The notes beneath the pieces are model-generated. The model was not told the origin of the DNA and ran no database searches. It saw nothing but the letters and a program-made list of their open reading frames with translations. From assembly GCA_028753945.1 (NCBI GenBank), contig JAPNXP010000016.1, positions 558,001 to 622,000 on the forward strand: a stretch of 64,000 nucleotides of DNA, given 5' to 3'. This DNA is from Hexactinellida sp. DTS-2022 (taxonomy: Eukaryota; Porifera; Hexactinellida). Numbering within the stretch: position 1 is the stretch's first letter; every line of letters starts with the position of its first letter. This document shows, in pieces, positions 11,278 through 23,320 of this stretch. The position numbers and the translations under genes were made by a program.

Positions 11278-14200
11278 TCATTCTGAATTTCGTCGCATAT
11301 AATTCAGTAGAACCATTACGGTCGCGAAGGTAACTGCATTCACTGGAAACGCTCGAATTAAAGTTACTTCAAGTCCTTTTTTAAAACCTTTAACTCCTTC
11401 AGTGTTGTATATTTGTTTACCGCAGTCAATAAATCCATTATATTTATTTTTACTTAGAGTTCCATCTGCTTGAATACGGGATTTAATAACGTCAATCGGA
11501 TAGTTAACAAGCCAGGTTAGAATACCTGATACACCACCTGCAAATAATGACATCTTGATACTAGCCTATTGGATTGTGAGTACGTGTGTGATAAAGAATT
11601 GCATAAATAGTTGAATCAATTTATATTGAAACAATACAATCAAATCATGTTTGGGAGAAGGAGATTTAGCCTGATTATTTAGACAGTATTGTGTAGAACG
11701 ACTAAGTTATTAATTTATAATTACCCATCGTATTGGTGGGGAAAATGTTCGATGGTTAGTCGTAGGTAAATAAACTATGCCTAATTAAAAAATATATTTT
11801 TAATTTAGTTATAGCAGATCTATGTTCATAAAAAATACCAAAGTTGACTAATTAATTGTATAATGGTTTAGATTATGATTAATTCATGAATTATTCCATT
11901 TTGACAAAAACTTCACGTGAAGTTTTCGTTCACTGGGTATGTGAAAAAGTTTCTAAGCGAAACACACAATACACAGTCGTCACACTTCTCCAATGAATTG
12001 ATCCAGATTCAATAAAATCTACCAAAGATAAAATTGGTTAAACTGTTCATGAATTATTAAATAATCAAGAATTAGTGAACTTAGGAAAATTATATTAAAA
12101 ATTAAAAATATCGAAATATCCGTCCATCAACTGTCCGTATACCCAACTAAAGTATATACTTTCGACTCCGCTTAATAGAGCCACCGGTTAATAGATTTCT
12201 CCGTTAATGGGGTCAAATTTCACAGGATTTATAGGACGGAATAACAGTTTGGCTTCAAATATTTTCAGTTTAGATTTCTCCACTTAATCGGGTCAAAGTA
12301 ACCTGGTCCCAAGGTGACTCTATTAAGTTGAGTCGTTGTAACTTCAAAAGGGAGTATATCAAGTTACCAACATAAATACTAGAGGATCATGGTGGTTCAA
12401 ACATTAAGGAACGCAAATGAAAACCTTAAAGACCCTCTCTAAGTCACGCTTTTGTCATCATTTAGTAATACAAGAATAATTATCACACATTGGTTACTTA
12501 AAAAAGCGTTACGTATCGTTTGAACGGCTTACATACCCTGAAACAGGTCAATAAAAATAATCCCTATTAAACCCACATATAACTACCTCATCTATTCTCT
12601 GCCCTTCTTTCAATTCCATTTTACAAAATGTATCATAAGTTCCGAAGTATACTCCAAAAGAGGGAACCTCGCGAAAAAACGTAGACCCAAGTCCGCGACA
12701 AAGTCCAACCACGCCCTCCTTCCTCCAGATATTAACAGCGCAACTTAACGGACTAACTCTAGCTTTCGTTTTAACATCAGAGAACACGGATTGAGATTCC
12801 ACGCCGATGTTTTGCATCTGCATTCGAATTTTTATTAATTCTAACGGACCGCATGCGAAGGATTGAAAAAACCCAGCAGCAATTCCTAGGAAAAATATAG
12901 GAATGTTTTCATTAAAATAACCAAGATATTTGCACTTGGCAACAAGTAAATAAACAAACAAACAAACAAACAAACAAAACAAAACAAAACAAACAAACGA
13001 AAAAACAAACAAACAAACAAACAAATTAGAATTAATTTTTTATTATAAAATATTTAAATATAAAATGAGTCTCAAAACTCACCTGACAACACAGAATTCC
13101 TGAGGGTGGGTAGTGTAGAATCCTTATGCTGTAGATATTTAACTATATTCCCTTGTGTACCGAATATAATGGCATTAATGATAGCTTGTCCAAATAGGGG
13201 AGAAGCCATACCTTTGTAGAGTCCGAATAACTAAAAATAACCATAAATTAATTTCAAGAAAATAGTGTTGCAAGCCAGTATGTTAATTCAAGGTATAAAT
13301 CTCATTTTCCATGATACCTGATAATTATTCCGATTACGGAATTATCCAGGAGCGAGACAGGTCAATATAATTTTCTGGTTAATACCCACACCATTTTATT
13401 CAATATGATTATCAACCTACTAGAATATATAAATTGCAATAACATGTGATATTCTCGAAAATTCTTTGAAAAATTTGGTCCCAAAATGGTGAAAAACAAT
13501 ATTTGCCTGGAAATTATTCGAGTAAATATGGTAATTGGTATCTGGCATCTGCTATTATAAACATAAGATTATTTTGTGATTTAGGAGCTAGGAGTATTAA
13601 AATTAGATTGGATCAGATTAGGAGCGCATTCCAAACTTCCAAAGTAGCTGTAAATTGCACTGGTTCCTTATAGAGAGGTGTTCTTTAATGTGATGTTGAT
13701 AATTTTGTAACTAGAAAACTGAGTCAAGCGCTCAAAGAAAATGAGACGATTGCTTGCTCAAATTATATCTTAAGCCCTTTACAAACATTAAACAGCTTAA
13801 CAATGTGTTATGGAATGAATACATATGCAGTAGTATTTCGTCAATACGAACACCGGGGATCGTCAAAATGCGTTCGCCTCATCCTGAGTTCGATTTAACC
13901 GGTGTCATTTACAATGAAAAAGCTTTGAAGGGGACTGAAATAATGGAATTTCGTATTAACCGGAATGTATTCTTACGGATTCTGTTCGTATAATGTGAGA
14001 GAAGCACTGTAATCCATTATTGTATTTGATAGAAGAATAAGCAGCCTGTGTTTGTAGACGGACCTAATGGAAGAGAGATTCAAAGTCAGACACACCAGGC
14101 TGATTGAATACAAATACTTTGAAAATAAATGAAACCGAGCACAACAAAAATTACATTACAAATATTTATTAGCACCACCGTATACCCCTACCTCCAGGGT

Positions 14201-17200
14201 TGCCGTGGGAGTGGAATTTCCATTCCCATCCCCATTCCATCCCCACAGGATTTCTGTGGGCATCCCCATATAGGACACATACAAATAGGCTGCTATAACA
14301 ATTCAGAAAAAAAAGTTGCATGAAAATGAAGTAACAGGTGTAAGGCCCTGTCGGCCTTGTATGAGTAGTATTGGTATCCATAAGAGTATCCTTTAGGGGA
14401 TTCCCATGGGAATTCCGATATGGATAAGAAAAAAATCAAATTTTTCCCAGTGGGGATCCCCACAGGGGAAAATCTGATTCCCATTCCCATGGGTATGGGG
14501 ATCCCCATACCCACGGTAACCCTGCCTACCTCGCATGATTTAATTTAATTTAATTCCTAGTGTGTATGGTGAAGTCAAATAATTAGAAATTATTTATTAA
14601 AATATCTTAAAATGAGATTATTAGAAATGATTACAGTCATGATTATAACAATAAATTTGAATAATATCTATCTATTACAATTGATTTGGTTAGAATTGTA
14701 ATCGTCAAACCTGACCAACCCCCCCAGCCCCAGTATTTGGTTCTCTGGACAAGTGTATTATACAGCCATTTGTAAATAAGCTCCTAATCCTGGTCTGATC
14801 CAATTTTCATACGCCTAAATCACAAATTAATGTAACAGTATAGGAGAGGATTCCAAATTTTCGCGCTACTAATTAATATTTTTCCTAAATTATGCTCCAA
14901 AAGGAGCGTCTCGCGCTCCTGGATAATTCCTTGCTCTGGACACACACTGCCCACTAAATATCCAGTTGGTTATATACGTTATAGTGATTGAACAGGAAAA
15001 GAATAAAGGAAAAAACTTAATCAATACGTGGTGAGTCTGGTGACGGACATTATATCATCGTAATGTTAAAACTTGCAATCTATAGGTTAAGAAGAGCTGT
15101 AAACAACTATTCAAATCATATATTCGAAAATTTTGATTTAATTTGATATGAAATAATTTCAAATCATTCCAAAATCATTTAAATAATCAATTTTAAAATT
15201 AATTAAAAATCATTTTAGCAAATCAAACGTCACTACCAGCTGTTACAAGAAACAGAAAAGTCACAATGAAATTTCGAATATTTTTTGTTTATTGAAATTA
15301 ACAAATATTGATACAGTCGAAACTAAGTTTTTTCTAACCAATTCTTTGCATTAAAAAAAAGTTAGAATAAACTGATTTAAAGCAAAACAAAATTGGAATT
15401 TCTTACACACGAGCCCTTCGGTTTCGGTCGCTTTGCGACAGATCGGTGCTACGCACCTCAAGTTAACGGCAGCTGTGCGGCCTTACCCTCACCCTTTCTA
15501 GGTTGATTTTGAATTTTCATTAATTTGTTTACCTATTTTGTATAAACAACAACAACAAATATTAATATGAGAAATTTATTAACGCGAAATTCGTGTTCAG
15601 CATACTTGTTTACCTATTATAACATTTGTTTACCTATTATAACATTTGAAAGTTAGTTTATATCCCAATATTAATTGCGGTTTCTATTCCCCCAATCACT
15701 TTAATACAATCCGGACAAACAAACACACACTCAAACAAACAACAATCGAGATTTAATAATATAGATTTAGATAAATAGTCAGTTGGAAAAAAACGATTAG
15801 TTAGAAAAAACCGGTGTTAGAAAAAACCGGTTTCGACTGTACGTATTGTGAATAAAATTATATTATATTATGTTGAGGTAGGATAATACAACAGTTGGCC
15901 AATGATACATTACACACGAACAGGGGCGGCGGGAGGGTGTGCCCCACCTGAGGTTGGGCACAGGCCTAAATTAATGTTAGTGGGCCCCACCAGTTGTACC
16001 TCGCTAGCGCCGCCACTGCGACACGAAATACATGAAAATCAAACTCTCAACCAAAATCGTTCAAATATTAAAAGATTTGATTTGATTTGAGCAAAAAATG
16101 ATCGTTAATTAATTAACTACAGTAATTTCGGATTAGAGGATAGTTTGACCCAGGCTTTCATCCAGGAGTGTGCGATGCGCTTCCACGCGCGTAATTTTGA
16201 ATAAAAAATTTGTTTAGGCCCTCAAAAATCGAGTGATACTCCCTTAGACGTAATACAAATTGAGTATTTAGGGAAGTGTAAGCGAGCTCAAATATTTTTC
16301 CTGGTTTGACCCAATTAAGCTGTTGCTCTATTATGCAAACTACTGTACTCTATAGTCTTGACTTAAAGTACTGTAAAAACGTTGCCTATTACGAAGTGTT
16401 CCATACTGTTTTGAGGTAATGCATTATACCGAAATAATTAAAAAGTAGTGCAACAGGCAAGTATAATTTATATTAGAATAACTTACTTTCACTGTGTCGA
16501 AAGGATGTCCGACAAATATTCCGGTACAACCTAGAGATAGAGTAGATTCATACTAATAACCAACCCTTAAAAAAAACTAGATTTACGTTGGTACGAACAT
16601 CAGGGGACCGTTTTAGTTTCCTGTTAAACCCAAAGCTGGCTCGGAATGTGAAAACTGAAACTGAAAGTTAATTGAATTGAAATTGAAAATGTACCTGGTT
16701 TTTTTCTATTTATACTTCAGACCCCACGCCAGCGAGGGTTTAAGTACTATTAACCTTCTTCGTGCTAACGAATCTATAATCAAAATCTAAAACCCAACGC
16801 CTTTGGAGGCACTATATTTTGGTCGTTGGTTCATTAATACTGCCTCCAAAAGAAAATGCTGCAAAAATAACTATTTGTAAAAACTGATGGAAAACAAATA
16901 ACTGATTGGATGCATTAATATACTCTCGACCAATTAAATTACAGCCTCTGTTAGGCATTCTATAAAGCACACTTAAGAATTGATAGAAAATCCTTTTATA
17001 CTACGTGTAATTGAATGCTACTCGATAATCCATACTGGGAAAACCCTCGAATTTAATTGGCTAAAGGTTTTGTCACCTTTTGGGATGGAAATGTGAATTA
17101 TCAAAAATCGTGACCGCAGTGCACATCTGTAACCCATGAGACACCTATCCTGAAATTTCAGTTCTTAGTTAATCAATTAATAAAACTCTGATTTGTGGTT

Positions 17201-17407
17201 GATCTACGGATAAATAATAATACCAAGGCAGTCATATCAATACTGGGCCATTATACTATAGTATAGTCGGCACAGTAATGAATTAAGGTTTTATAATTAA
17301 AATATAGGAGCAATCTCAATAAATAACATCTGTCAAGTTAGTACGCACAACTTACCACCAAACCATCCAGCTATGAACTCCTGCAGTTGAGAATTGTGCT
17401 TGACCAT
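11278..17407 (-). CDS. SLC25A48-like: Mitochondrial carrier, SLC25A45/47/48 type (six exons, 305 aa)
   Basis: Exons on the minus strand: 17407-17356, 16530-16487, 14063-13977, 13230-13083, 12885-12587 and 11565-11278. All junctions are GT-AG and keep phase, giving 918 bases (305 aa plus stop), the usual size for the family. The three carrier signatures are present in order: PFDTVKVRLQ (split between exons 2 and 3), PLELIKIRMQ and PIDVIKSRIQ, each closing one of three two-helix repeats. The start MVKHNSQLQEFIAGWFGG and the segment ESLFGLYKGMASPL fit the SLC25A45/47/48 branch, carriers of the inner mitochondrial membrane linked to amino-acid and carnitine-type substrates. The exact paralogue is not certain. 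Introns hold two palindromic elements, a hAT element and two rolling-circle elements. Confidence 0.88.
12154..12342. mobile_element. Palindromic pogo-like element (P2 family) in carrier intron
   Basis: CGACTCCGCTTAATAGAGCC at one end and GGTGACTCTATTAAGTTGAG at the other, with a GGACGGAAT core. Copies lie at 26705-26898 and 59964-60062. Confidence 0.65.
12950..13030. repeat. CAAA/CAAAA microsatellite
   Basis: Tandem CAAA and CAAAA units in the intron before carrier exon 5. It makes a fake open frame of poly Phe/Val/Cys upstream of the exon on the minus strand. Confidence 0.8.
13827..13990. mobile_element. P1 palindromic element abutting carrier exon 3
   Basis: Begins CAGTAGTATTTCGTCAATAC with the P1 core GTCAAAATGCGTTCGCC. 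Its far end runs into the 3' end of carrier exon 3, and the exon's donor (GTAAGAATAC on the minus strand) resembles the family's inner end sequence GTAAGAACAC. Confidence 0.55.
14195..14524. mobile_element. hAT-type element in carrier intron 2
   Basis: Ends CAGGGTTGCCGTGGG and CCCACGGTAACCCTG, with 8-bp duplication CCTACCTC (14187-14194, 14525-14532). Inside are many CCCATTCCC / GGGGATCCCC repeats. Confidence 0.85.
15312..15841. mobile_element. P4 palindromic element split by a family A rolling-circle element
   Basis: Ends TACAGTCGAAACTAAG and CCGGTTTCGACTGTA, with inner TTTTTTCTAACCA / AGTTAGAAAAAACC. The family A element 15409-15763 lies between the halves. A second, uninterrupted P4 copy is at 26408-26552. 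Confidence 0.7.
15409..15763 (-). mobile_element. HINE/Helitron-like element, family A (short copy)
   Basis: Reads on the minus strand from TATATTATTAAATCTCG to GGGCTCGT, with one central unit and the hairpins GTCGC-AAA-GCGAC and GGTGC-GTA-GCACC kept. The GGCCGC hairpin has one unpaired change. Confidence 0.72.
16800..17290 (-). mobile_element. Family B rolling-circle scraps in carrier intron 1
   Basis: Contains AACCCTCGAATTTAATTGGC and flanking sequence shared with 8528-9575. The part 17100-17290 is shared with 58310-58500 and, partly, 46855-46930 (GTGCACATCTGTAACCCATG). Confidence 0.5.
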
Positions 17408-17983
17408 TGTTGGTATGAATGTGTAGAGATAATAGGAGCGAATATTAAAATGAATAGAATGGTGTCAAGCTGGATGGTTGGAGTGAGGCTAGCATTGAAC
17501 ATATTACAAAATTAACAAAGAGATAACTATAGTGCTCAGCTCTAGTATAGAGCTCAGATTTAAAAATTGACCTTAGAAAGTATATCTGGCTATTTACTAT
17601 TTTTTAAAACTGAGCACTATATCTAAGAATTCTCATCAATAAATTACTGTAAAAAATACCCACTAAAACGAGGTAATTAATGGTCAGGAATACCCTCTTT
17701 CCTATCACATATAAAGTTCCGCTTATAACGAAATGGATATAACAAATTTCGCTAATAACAAGTGATATATTACCCCTAAAGCTAAAGTTTTCAATTAATT
17801 GGTTTACTTCTCTTACGTAGTGTATCGAAATATAACTAAACTAAGGTGTTCATCATACATTTCGTCATATATTATTGTATAGCTAGCAGATGTTTTGTTG
17901 TTTGCAGTTAAAAAACACCATTTACATGGCGGTTAGCTGCACAGTTATTACCTCAAGAATCACAATGCAATTATAGGCTAATA
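17408..17983. other. Stretch upstream of the carrier gene
   Basis: Contains the carrier promoter side, unrecognised. 17700-17765 has a scrap of the TATAACGAA family (full copy at 60172-60525). Confidence 0.35.
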
Positions 17984-18125
17984 CAGTGGTCTTTAAACTG
18001 GGGTACGCCGGCTCTCTTTGAGACGAGTCGGTAAAGTATGTACGTATATGTAAAAATTAGATGTTGGGCGTAAAGTAAAAAAATAGCCAGGGGGTACGCT
18101 GAGAAAAAAAGTTTGAAGACCACTG
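17984..18125. mobile_element. Older hAT-type element
   Basis: Ends CAGTGGTCTTTAAACTGGGG and GTTTGAAGACCACTG. The flanking 8-mers GGCTAATA and GGCTAACC match at six of eight positions, so the insertion looks older than the others. Confidence 0.65.
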
Positions 18126-18639
18126 GGCTAACCACTGCTAGTTTGCTGTTAATTATAATTAATATGAATAAAAATTAATAAGATAAAATAAATTTCAAAT
18201 AAATTGGAGGGGGGGGGGGTAAGAAAGAACGTTAGACCTGATGGGGAGGAAGGCCAGAAAATGGCATCTAGCACTATGAGATAATATTTTTGTAGAATAA
18301 GAAATTTTATATTTTTCTCGAAATTTTTTATTTCGCAATTTTCTTTTAACACGTTATTCATATCAATTCGAAATATACCCTGTTACCTTCATCTTTGGAA
18401 AAAGGAAAATTTACTAATTCCGGTATATCGGGACAAAGGGATTTTACATATCGAAACGTTCTCAGGCGACAATATAGGATTAGTACTGAAAATTTTACAT
18501 TATAGTTTATATAGTCTTTAGTTTGAATAGTATAAAGTTTATACTTGCACGATTAAAGAAATAGAATTAATGAGGAATCAAACAATCTTCAAATATCAAT
18601 TTGAGCTGAGTAACGCCACCAGCTGCTCCTTCTCTAGCA
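18126..18639. other. Stretch with no clear gene; possible tail of the dsRBD/NHL fragment
   Basis: On the minus strand 18690-18560 stays open in a second frame (AERAAKQVLRYVANAREG), which could belong to the neighbouring mosaic fragment. A G-run lies at 18207-18221. Confidence 0.3.
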
Positions 18640-19270
18640 TTAGCAACATATCTGAGTACTTGTTTTGCAGCTCTCTCTGCGTCTCCACTTCTCGGGATAG
18701 TCTCCGTTACCAGAGAGTGCCTGTACTCTATGGTTGTTCTCATCTGCTACGTAAATGTGTCCAGTTTTGTAATGCAAGGCTATGCCTCTGGGATAATTCA
18801 ACTCTCCTGGAGCTTTATTATCCGTGGACTTCCTACAGCTATAAGCAGTAGGCAGCCGCTTGGCCCTATAGTCCGGTACAATAGGCTTAACCAGAGGAGA
18901 GAAGGTCCGGGCGGTAGATGCACTAGTGTGGCCGTTAAGCTGTATTTCCCCCCACTGTGGAATATCCAACTCGAATACACTATCCCATTTAAACTCTATT
19001 AGCTTATGAATGTCAGTGGATAACACCTTGAGGCGTTGATTTACCAGCCAGTAGCCACCAAAATATAGTGCCACCAAAGGAACATGTATCGGCACAGCTG
19101 CAATTTTGGATTTTTTTAGTCTCCTTATTGGAGCCAGTAGCTCTATACACATTCTCCCCCACGTAAACCTCCATTTCAAACTGTACCTTGTTTCCCCTCT
19201 GTAGACAAGCAACTATTCGGTAGTGCAGCGGTATTTTATCGAGGTGAGCTAGCAGGCTAACCGGATCCAT
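18640..19270 (-). pseudogene. dsRBD-like plus NHL-repeat mosaic gene fragment
   Basis: On the minus strand 19270-19118 encodes a piece that matches a double-stranded RNA-binding domain: PVSLLAHLDKIPLHYRIV, then FEMEVYVGENVYRATGSNKE. At an A-run near 19115 the frame changes. The next part, about 19055-18700, encodes a linker and an NHL repeat (PGELNYPRGIALHYKTGHIY, VADENNHRVQ), the building block of six-bladed propellers. A repeat of about 60 bases at 19060-19120 that also occurs at 31022-31150 sits exactly at the junction. No intron is needed, and the frame is lost downstream of the NHL repeat. I read it as a broken, rearranged copy rather than a working gene; a true gene with unseen exons is possible. 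Confidence 0.5.
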
Positions 19271-19683
19271 GTTAAACTCCTTGGAACTGGTTGGTGTCTA
19301 TACGTTTGGAACTGTTGCATATTTTGCTGGATTCTCGAGATAATGGCCGCTTTATATTATTAAACGGGGAATTTATCGGTTTGGGAGTTAAATAGTCTTT
19401 TTGGTATTTGTTGTATAAGATATATAGGTTTAGAATTGTATCTTTCTTGATAATCACAATGCATAGGCGTAGCACGCGGTCAGGCTGGTCCGGCCATGGC
19501 CGGACCAGTTTTAATTTATTCTACTATATTATATCGGACGGTCCGGTTTTGGCCGGACCACTTTAACTGTTTGGCCGGAGATTTTCAGAGCCGTGCGACG
19601 CACGTGCAATGGATTGCGATTGTTCTGACGCGCCGCCACTGCACCCCACCCCAATCACCTCCCATCAGACAGATACCCCGAGC
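19271..19683. other. Transposon scrap with GC-rich palindromes
   Basis: 19484-19503 holds GGTCCGGCCATGGCCGGACC and 19541-19561 a relative of it (GGTCCGGTTTTGGCCGGACC). No gene seen. Confidence 0.4.
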
Positions 19684-20475
19684 CATGGCCTACTTAATAT
19701 ACGGCCGTGTATGTCACCGAGAAGGCCAAAAAAATAGAAGGCCAGTTTATAAATTTAATTCTAGGATAAACTATGCCCCTTATTGTTATTATTTGCATTG
19801 TGTATGGGGTAATCAACCATTGCGAGTCCAATGAAACCACTTTTGAGAATCTCAGATTTGTGGTTAAGCTGTTTAGGTACCATTTAATGATGACACCACA
19901 AATATACAAAATTTACAATTCGAGTCTAAAAAACTACGAAAAAATGAAGATAATTTGCTAATATACTTAGTTTACATTTTCCGAATATATAATGTGTATG
20001 AATATGTATAAACCACCAATTATATACATTTTATGGACGAAAATAGTAAGTTGTAATTCGGATACTACTTGAAATTTAGCATGTGGTTGCTTTATAATTT
20101 TTAAAAAATTTTAGAATGTCGCCATTTTGTGATTTAGTAGCCTTTGGGGTAATAATTTATTAAATATATCCCTATGGAGTATTCCTATTATACAATTATT
20201 AGAAAGTAGGAAGAAAATGAAATTTAAGATATTTGAATTTTTTTTCATTTTACCATAAATTGTTACCGTCACCATGAAATGGCGCCTAAACAGCTTAACC
20301 ACAAATCTGAGATTCTCAAGTGGTTTCATTGGACTCGCAATGGTTGATTACCCCATATGTAACCCAAATAATAACAATAGGAGGCATAGTTTATCCTATA
20401 ATGAAATTTATAAACTGGCCTTCTATTTTTTGGCCTTCTCGGTGACATACACTGCCGTATATTAAGTAGGCCATG
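19684..20475. mobile_element. Long-TIR DNA element (about 200-bp inverted ends), copy 1
   Basis: The ends CATGGCCTACTTAATATACG... are inverted over roughly 200 bases. They carry GTGTATGTCACCGAGAAGGCC-type sequence and open short frames on both strands. A 7-bp duplication CCCGAGC flanks it (19677-19683, 20476-20482). There is no transposase in the middle. Copy 2 is at 39738-42380. Confidence 0.75.
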
Positions 20476-20518
20476 CCCGAGCACAGGGAAAACTCGCCCC
20501 CCTGCCCCACACGAAATC

Positions 20519-21132
20519 ATGTCACAACCGCAAAACCAATTTCCAGAAAACTCACCAAATGCTAACTCCAGTTCCTTTATTTACTCCGCAACGAATGAAT
20601 AACCCTGTTAACTAATACCCTGTTATTAAACAGGAGTTAATACAACCCGTTAGTGCTAGAGCTAACAACTAAGCCATTAACACCTCATGAACTTAGTTTC
20701 AGAGTCAGACAAACTCTAATAAACTCTGATAATCTCTTCAACCCATTAATTACGCCTCAACTGTCTGATAGCGAACATACTCGCAGTAGATCCCAACCTA
20801 ATCCCACTCCTATAAGGGGACATATTAACCCTGCTCCTAACCAACAGAGAACTCACGCTAAAATAAGTGATACAGCCAAACCATTAGCACCACACGAGTT
20901 GCTAAAAACTTCAAATGCTGTCCCTGTTATCTCACAAGATACACGAATAACAACAACAACAATTCAATCACAGGACACACGTATTCAAACAACAACAATT
21001 CCATCACAGATAATACAACCAACTTCTTCTAATAGTATAGAACAACAGATAATAGATTTCCTACAAACTGTTGAATTCGAGAGCGCACTTGTAATTCCAA
21101 TGCTATTAATCAGTCTAGGAAAGCAGCAGTAA
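20519..21132 (+). CDS. Possible coding region, Pro/Thr/Gln-rich, unknown
   Basis: An ATG ORF at 20653-21132 (159 aa) has an internal repeat, TKPLTPHEL and AKPLAPHEL, then a TTTIQSQDTRIQTTTIPSQ low-complexity part and a hydrophobic C-terminal helix-like end. An upstream frame from 20519 (MSQPQNQFPENSPNANSSS) is separated by stops. I do not recognise it. It may be an exon of an unseen gene or chance. Confidence 0.25.
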
Positions 21133-22541
21133 TCGATGTTCTGACTAACCTTTACTACGCATATATTCAGAAGGAGATATGGGTTTACTTCTTTCATCTT
21201 TTATTGTTGTACATGTGTGTTTAACCGGGGTTTTATTGCTACTATCAATAGACCCAGTGTCGGCTGGTGTCATTACCATGCAGTCTGATATCTCACTGAG
21301 ACTGCACACACTGACTATGATAGGAATATCGTCATCTGAATGGGGTGATTGCATTCCTATTGTAATACTAGTAACCATGGAAATATTAATAAATTGTTGA
21401 CAAGGGTTGATTAGTTTGGGGGCGAATGGATATAAATTAGTTAGAGGCTGAATTTCAATATTGTAACTGAAATTGTTAATTGAACACTGATTTTTTAACT
21501 ATAGGTGAATCCACTAAATTAAATTCATTGAATATTTAGATACACTAATAAGAAATACAGTCACTACAAATTATTTTACAATTTTGGAGCAGAAAGGATG
21601 AAAACCTAATCGTATGGCTTTTTAGTAAGGTTATACTACAAACAAATGCAAGTTAAAACTGTATTATTACATAAATAAATACATAATTAGAACAGCTGTA
21701 TAAGAATAGCTAAATGCGAGACCTGTATAATTCCAGAGTTCCACCAAGTGGATGGCGGGGCAGTGCCCCGGTTGCCCATGGGTTAATCCGGCCCTGATCG
21801 TACGAGATGTGACTATACCGCAGAAATTAGAAGAAAATAATACGAATATAATGTGAGATCTGATTTCCTTAGGGAATTCTCCTTTTGGAGATACGCGGTT
21901 AATATTAATGAGAGGTGTGACTCTATTGTTACTCCATTTGAAGTAGTATAATGTAGATAGCAGTACTATTAACGTTGTAAGTAGGGCAATGTGAAAAGTA
22001 CGGTCATGGAAAATATCTTCAGAAAGGAATTTCTAATTAACCGTCCATTCGAATAGGAATTGGCGATTAAACTGAAAAGCTTTGCTAACATAGTTAATCG
22101 GATGAGTTAGCAGAAATGGAATACCCAATTACAATCTGAGTTATAGCACAAATTGAGAGGTAGAAAATTGTACGAAAAGGTGAATGAAATTGGAGCAATA
22201 ATACCAACAATCCAGGTGCGAATAGTAACACATTCATTTTAACCGACACGCCTTATACTGTATAGCGTACAGCCTAGCAACCATTTATTAGATATGAATG
22301 CATATACAGCTGTGTAGAGAAATAACATAGCGATTGGGTCATTGAAAAGCCACAAAATATAAATAGAATGTATTCGGTATGTGAAACAACTGAGAAATAA
22401 ATACATACGTATAAGGTGGCATTTCGGTGTTCATCAGGTAAATGCGAAATATAACAGCCAAACTAACCAAATATATAATCGCGAAAATATATTGAGCAAG
22501 TAGAATGTTCCTACCATAATCAGTTACGCTATAAATCGTGG
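21133..22541. other. Stretch with no gene I can support
   Basis: At 21145-21400 both strands are open. The plus frame has a signal-peptide-like start (MGLLLSSFIVVHVCLTGV) and the minus frame is Ser/Asp/Thr-rich. Neither is recognisable. 21735-21795 carries a hAT-like scrap (GGCGGGGCAGTGCCCCGGTT). Confidence 0.3.
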
Positions 22542-22549
22542 AATATACG

Positions 22550-23312
22550 CATAGGCGTCGAACTTTCCAATTTTTCTGAAAATCTGGGGGGGGCAGCCAG
22601 AGAACATTTATATGACCTTTATTTTATTTTGCAATTAATACGTAAAAATCACGCATAAATAGTATTTAAATAACGTAAGAGAGATGAAAATTAACTGAGA
22701 AAGCTTTATGTAACTTGAAATTTTTGGCAAATTAAATGCTGTTATCCTCCACAGTATCAACTAATTTTCAAGAGAAACGCCAGCTGAGGGGACGAAATCA
22801 TACTTGCCAAACCTACAGGGATTCCCTGTACAGTACAGGGATTTAAACATTTTGGCGGTTCAGTACAGGCCTACAGGGATTTTTAATTTACTAATTATGT
22901 TTCAAATAATGCCTAAAATGTCTACAGTGATGATTGTATATTCTGCCGTGCATTCTGCATTGGCCACACAAAGGCACAACTGGTTAATATATATATATAT
23001 ATATATCTATTCAAGCGTTCAGGGATTCCATGTACAATATATAATTAAATGCTTTCTCCTTTCCAAGTACTAATTTAGCAATGTAAGTGAATAGTAATTC
23101 CTTTGACGAGCGAGCGCAGCGAGCGAGAGATTTTGGGGGTGTGTACATGGATTTTGGCAATGTACAGGTAGAAATTGGAGCCCTGTACAGGGACATGACT
23201 CAAATAGGTTGGCAGGTATGCGAAATCTGGGGGGGGCGAGACCTATGCTGCCCCCCCGACATTTTTTCGGGGGGGGCAGGCCCCCCCCGCCCCCCCTGCA
23301 ACGACGCCTATG
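22550..23312. mobile_element. hAT-type element with homopolymer G/C tracts
   Basis: Ends CATAGGCGTCGAAC and CAACGACGCCTATG with an 8-bp duplication AATATACG (22542-22549, 23313-23320). Runs of G and C lie near both ends. A second element is inserted at 22800-23219. Confidence 0.85.
22800..23219. mobile_element. hAT-like element nested in 22550-23312
   Basis: Ends ATACTTGCCAAACCT and AGGTTGGCAGGTAT; flanking 8-mers ACGAAATC and GCGAAATC match at seven of eight. It contains repeated ACAGGGAT motifs, a TA microsatellite (22988-23007) and GCGAGCGCAGCGAGCGAG, which also occurs at 38170-38187. Confidence 0.7.
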
Positions 23313-23320
23313 AATATACG

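Noticed and set aside
12886-13024. N-terminal extension of carrier exon 5 (MFVCLFVFSFVC...)
   Set aside because: It is intron plus a CAAA microsatellite; the acceptor at 12886 gives the family sequence.
14129-14514. Short ORFs of MGMGIPIPMG type
   Set aside because: They come from CCCATTCCC repeats inside the hAT element 14195-14524.
15905-16020. Another hAT element (CAGGGGCGGCG ends)
   Set aside because: The ends are short and the flanking 8-mers agree only if the border is shifted by one base; too weak to annotate.
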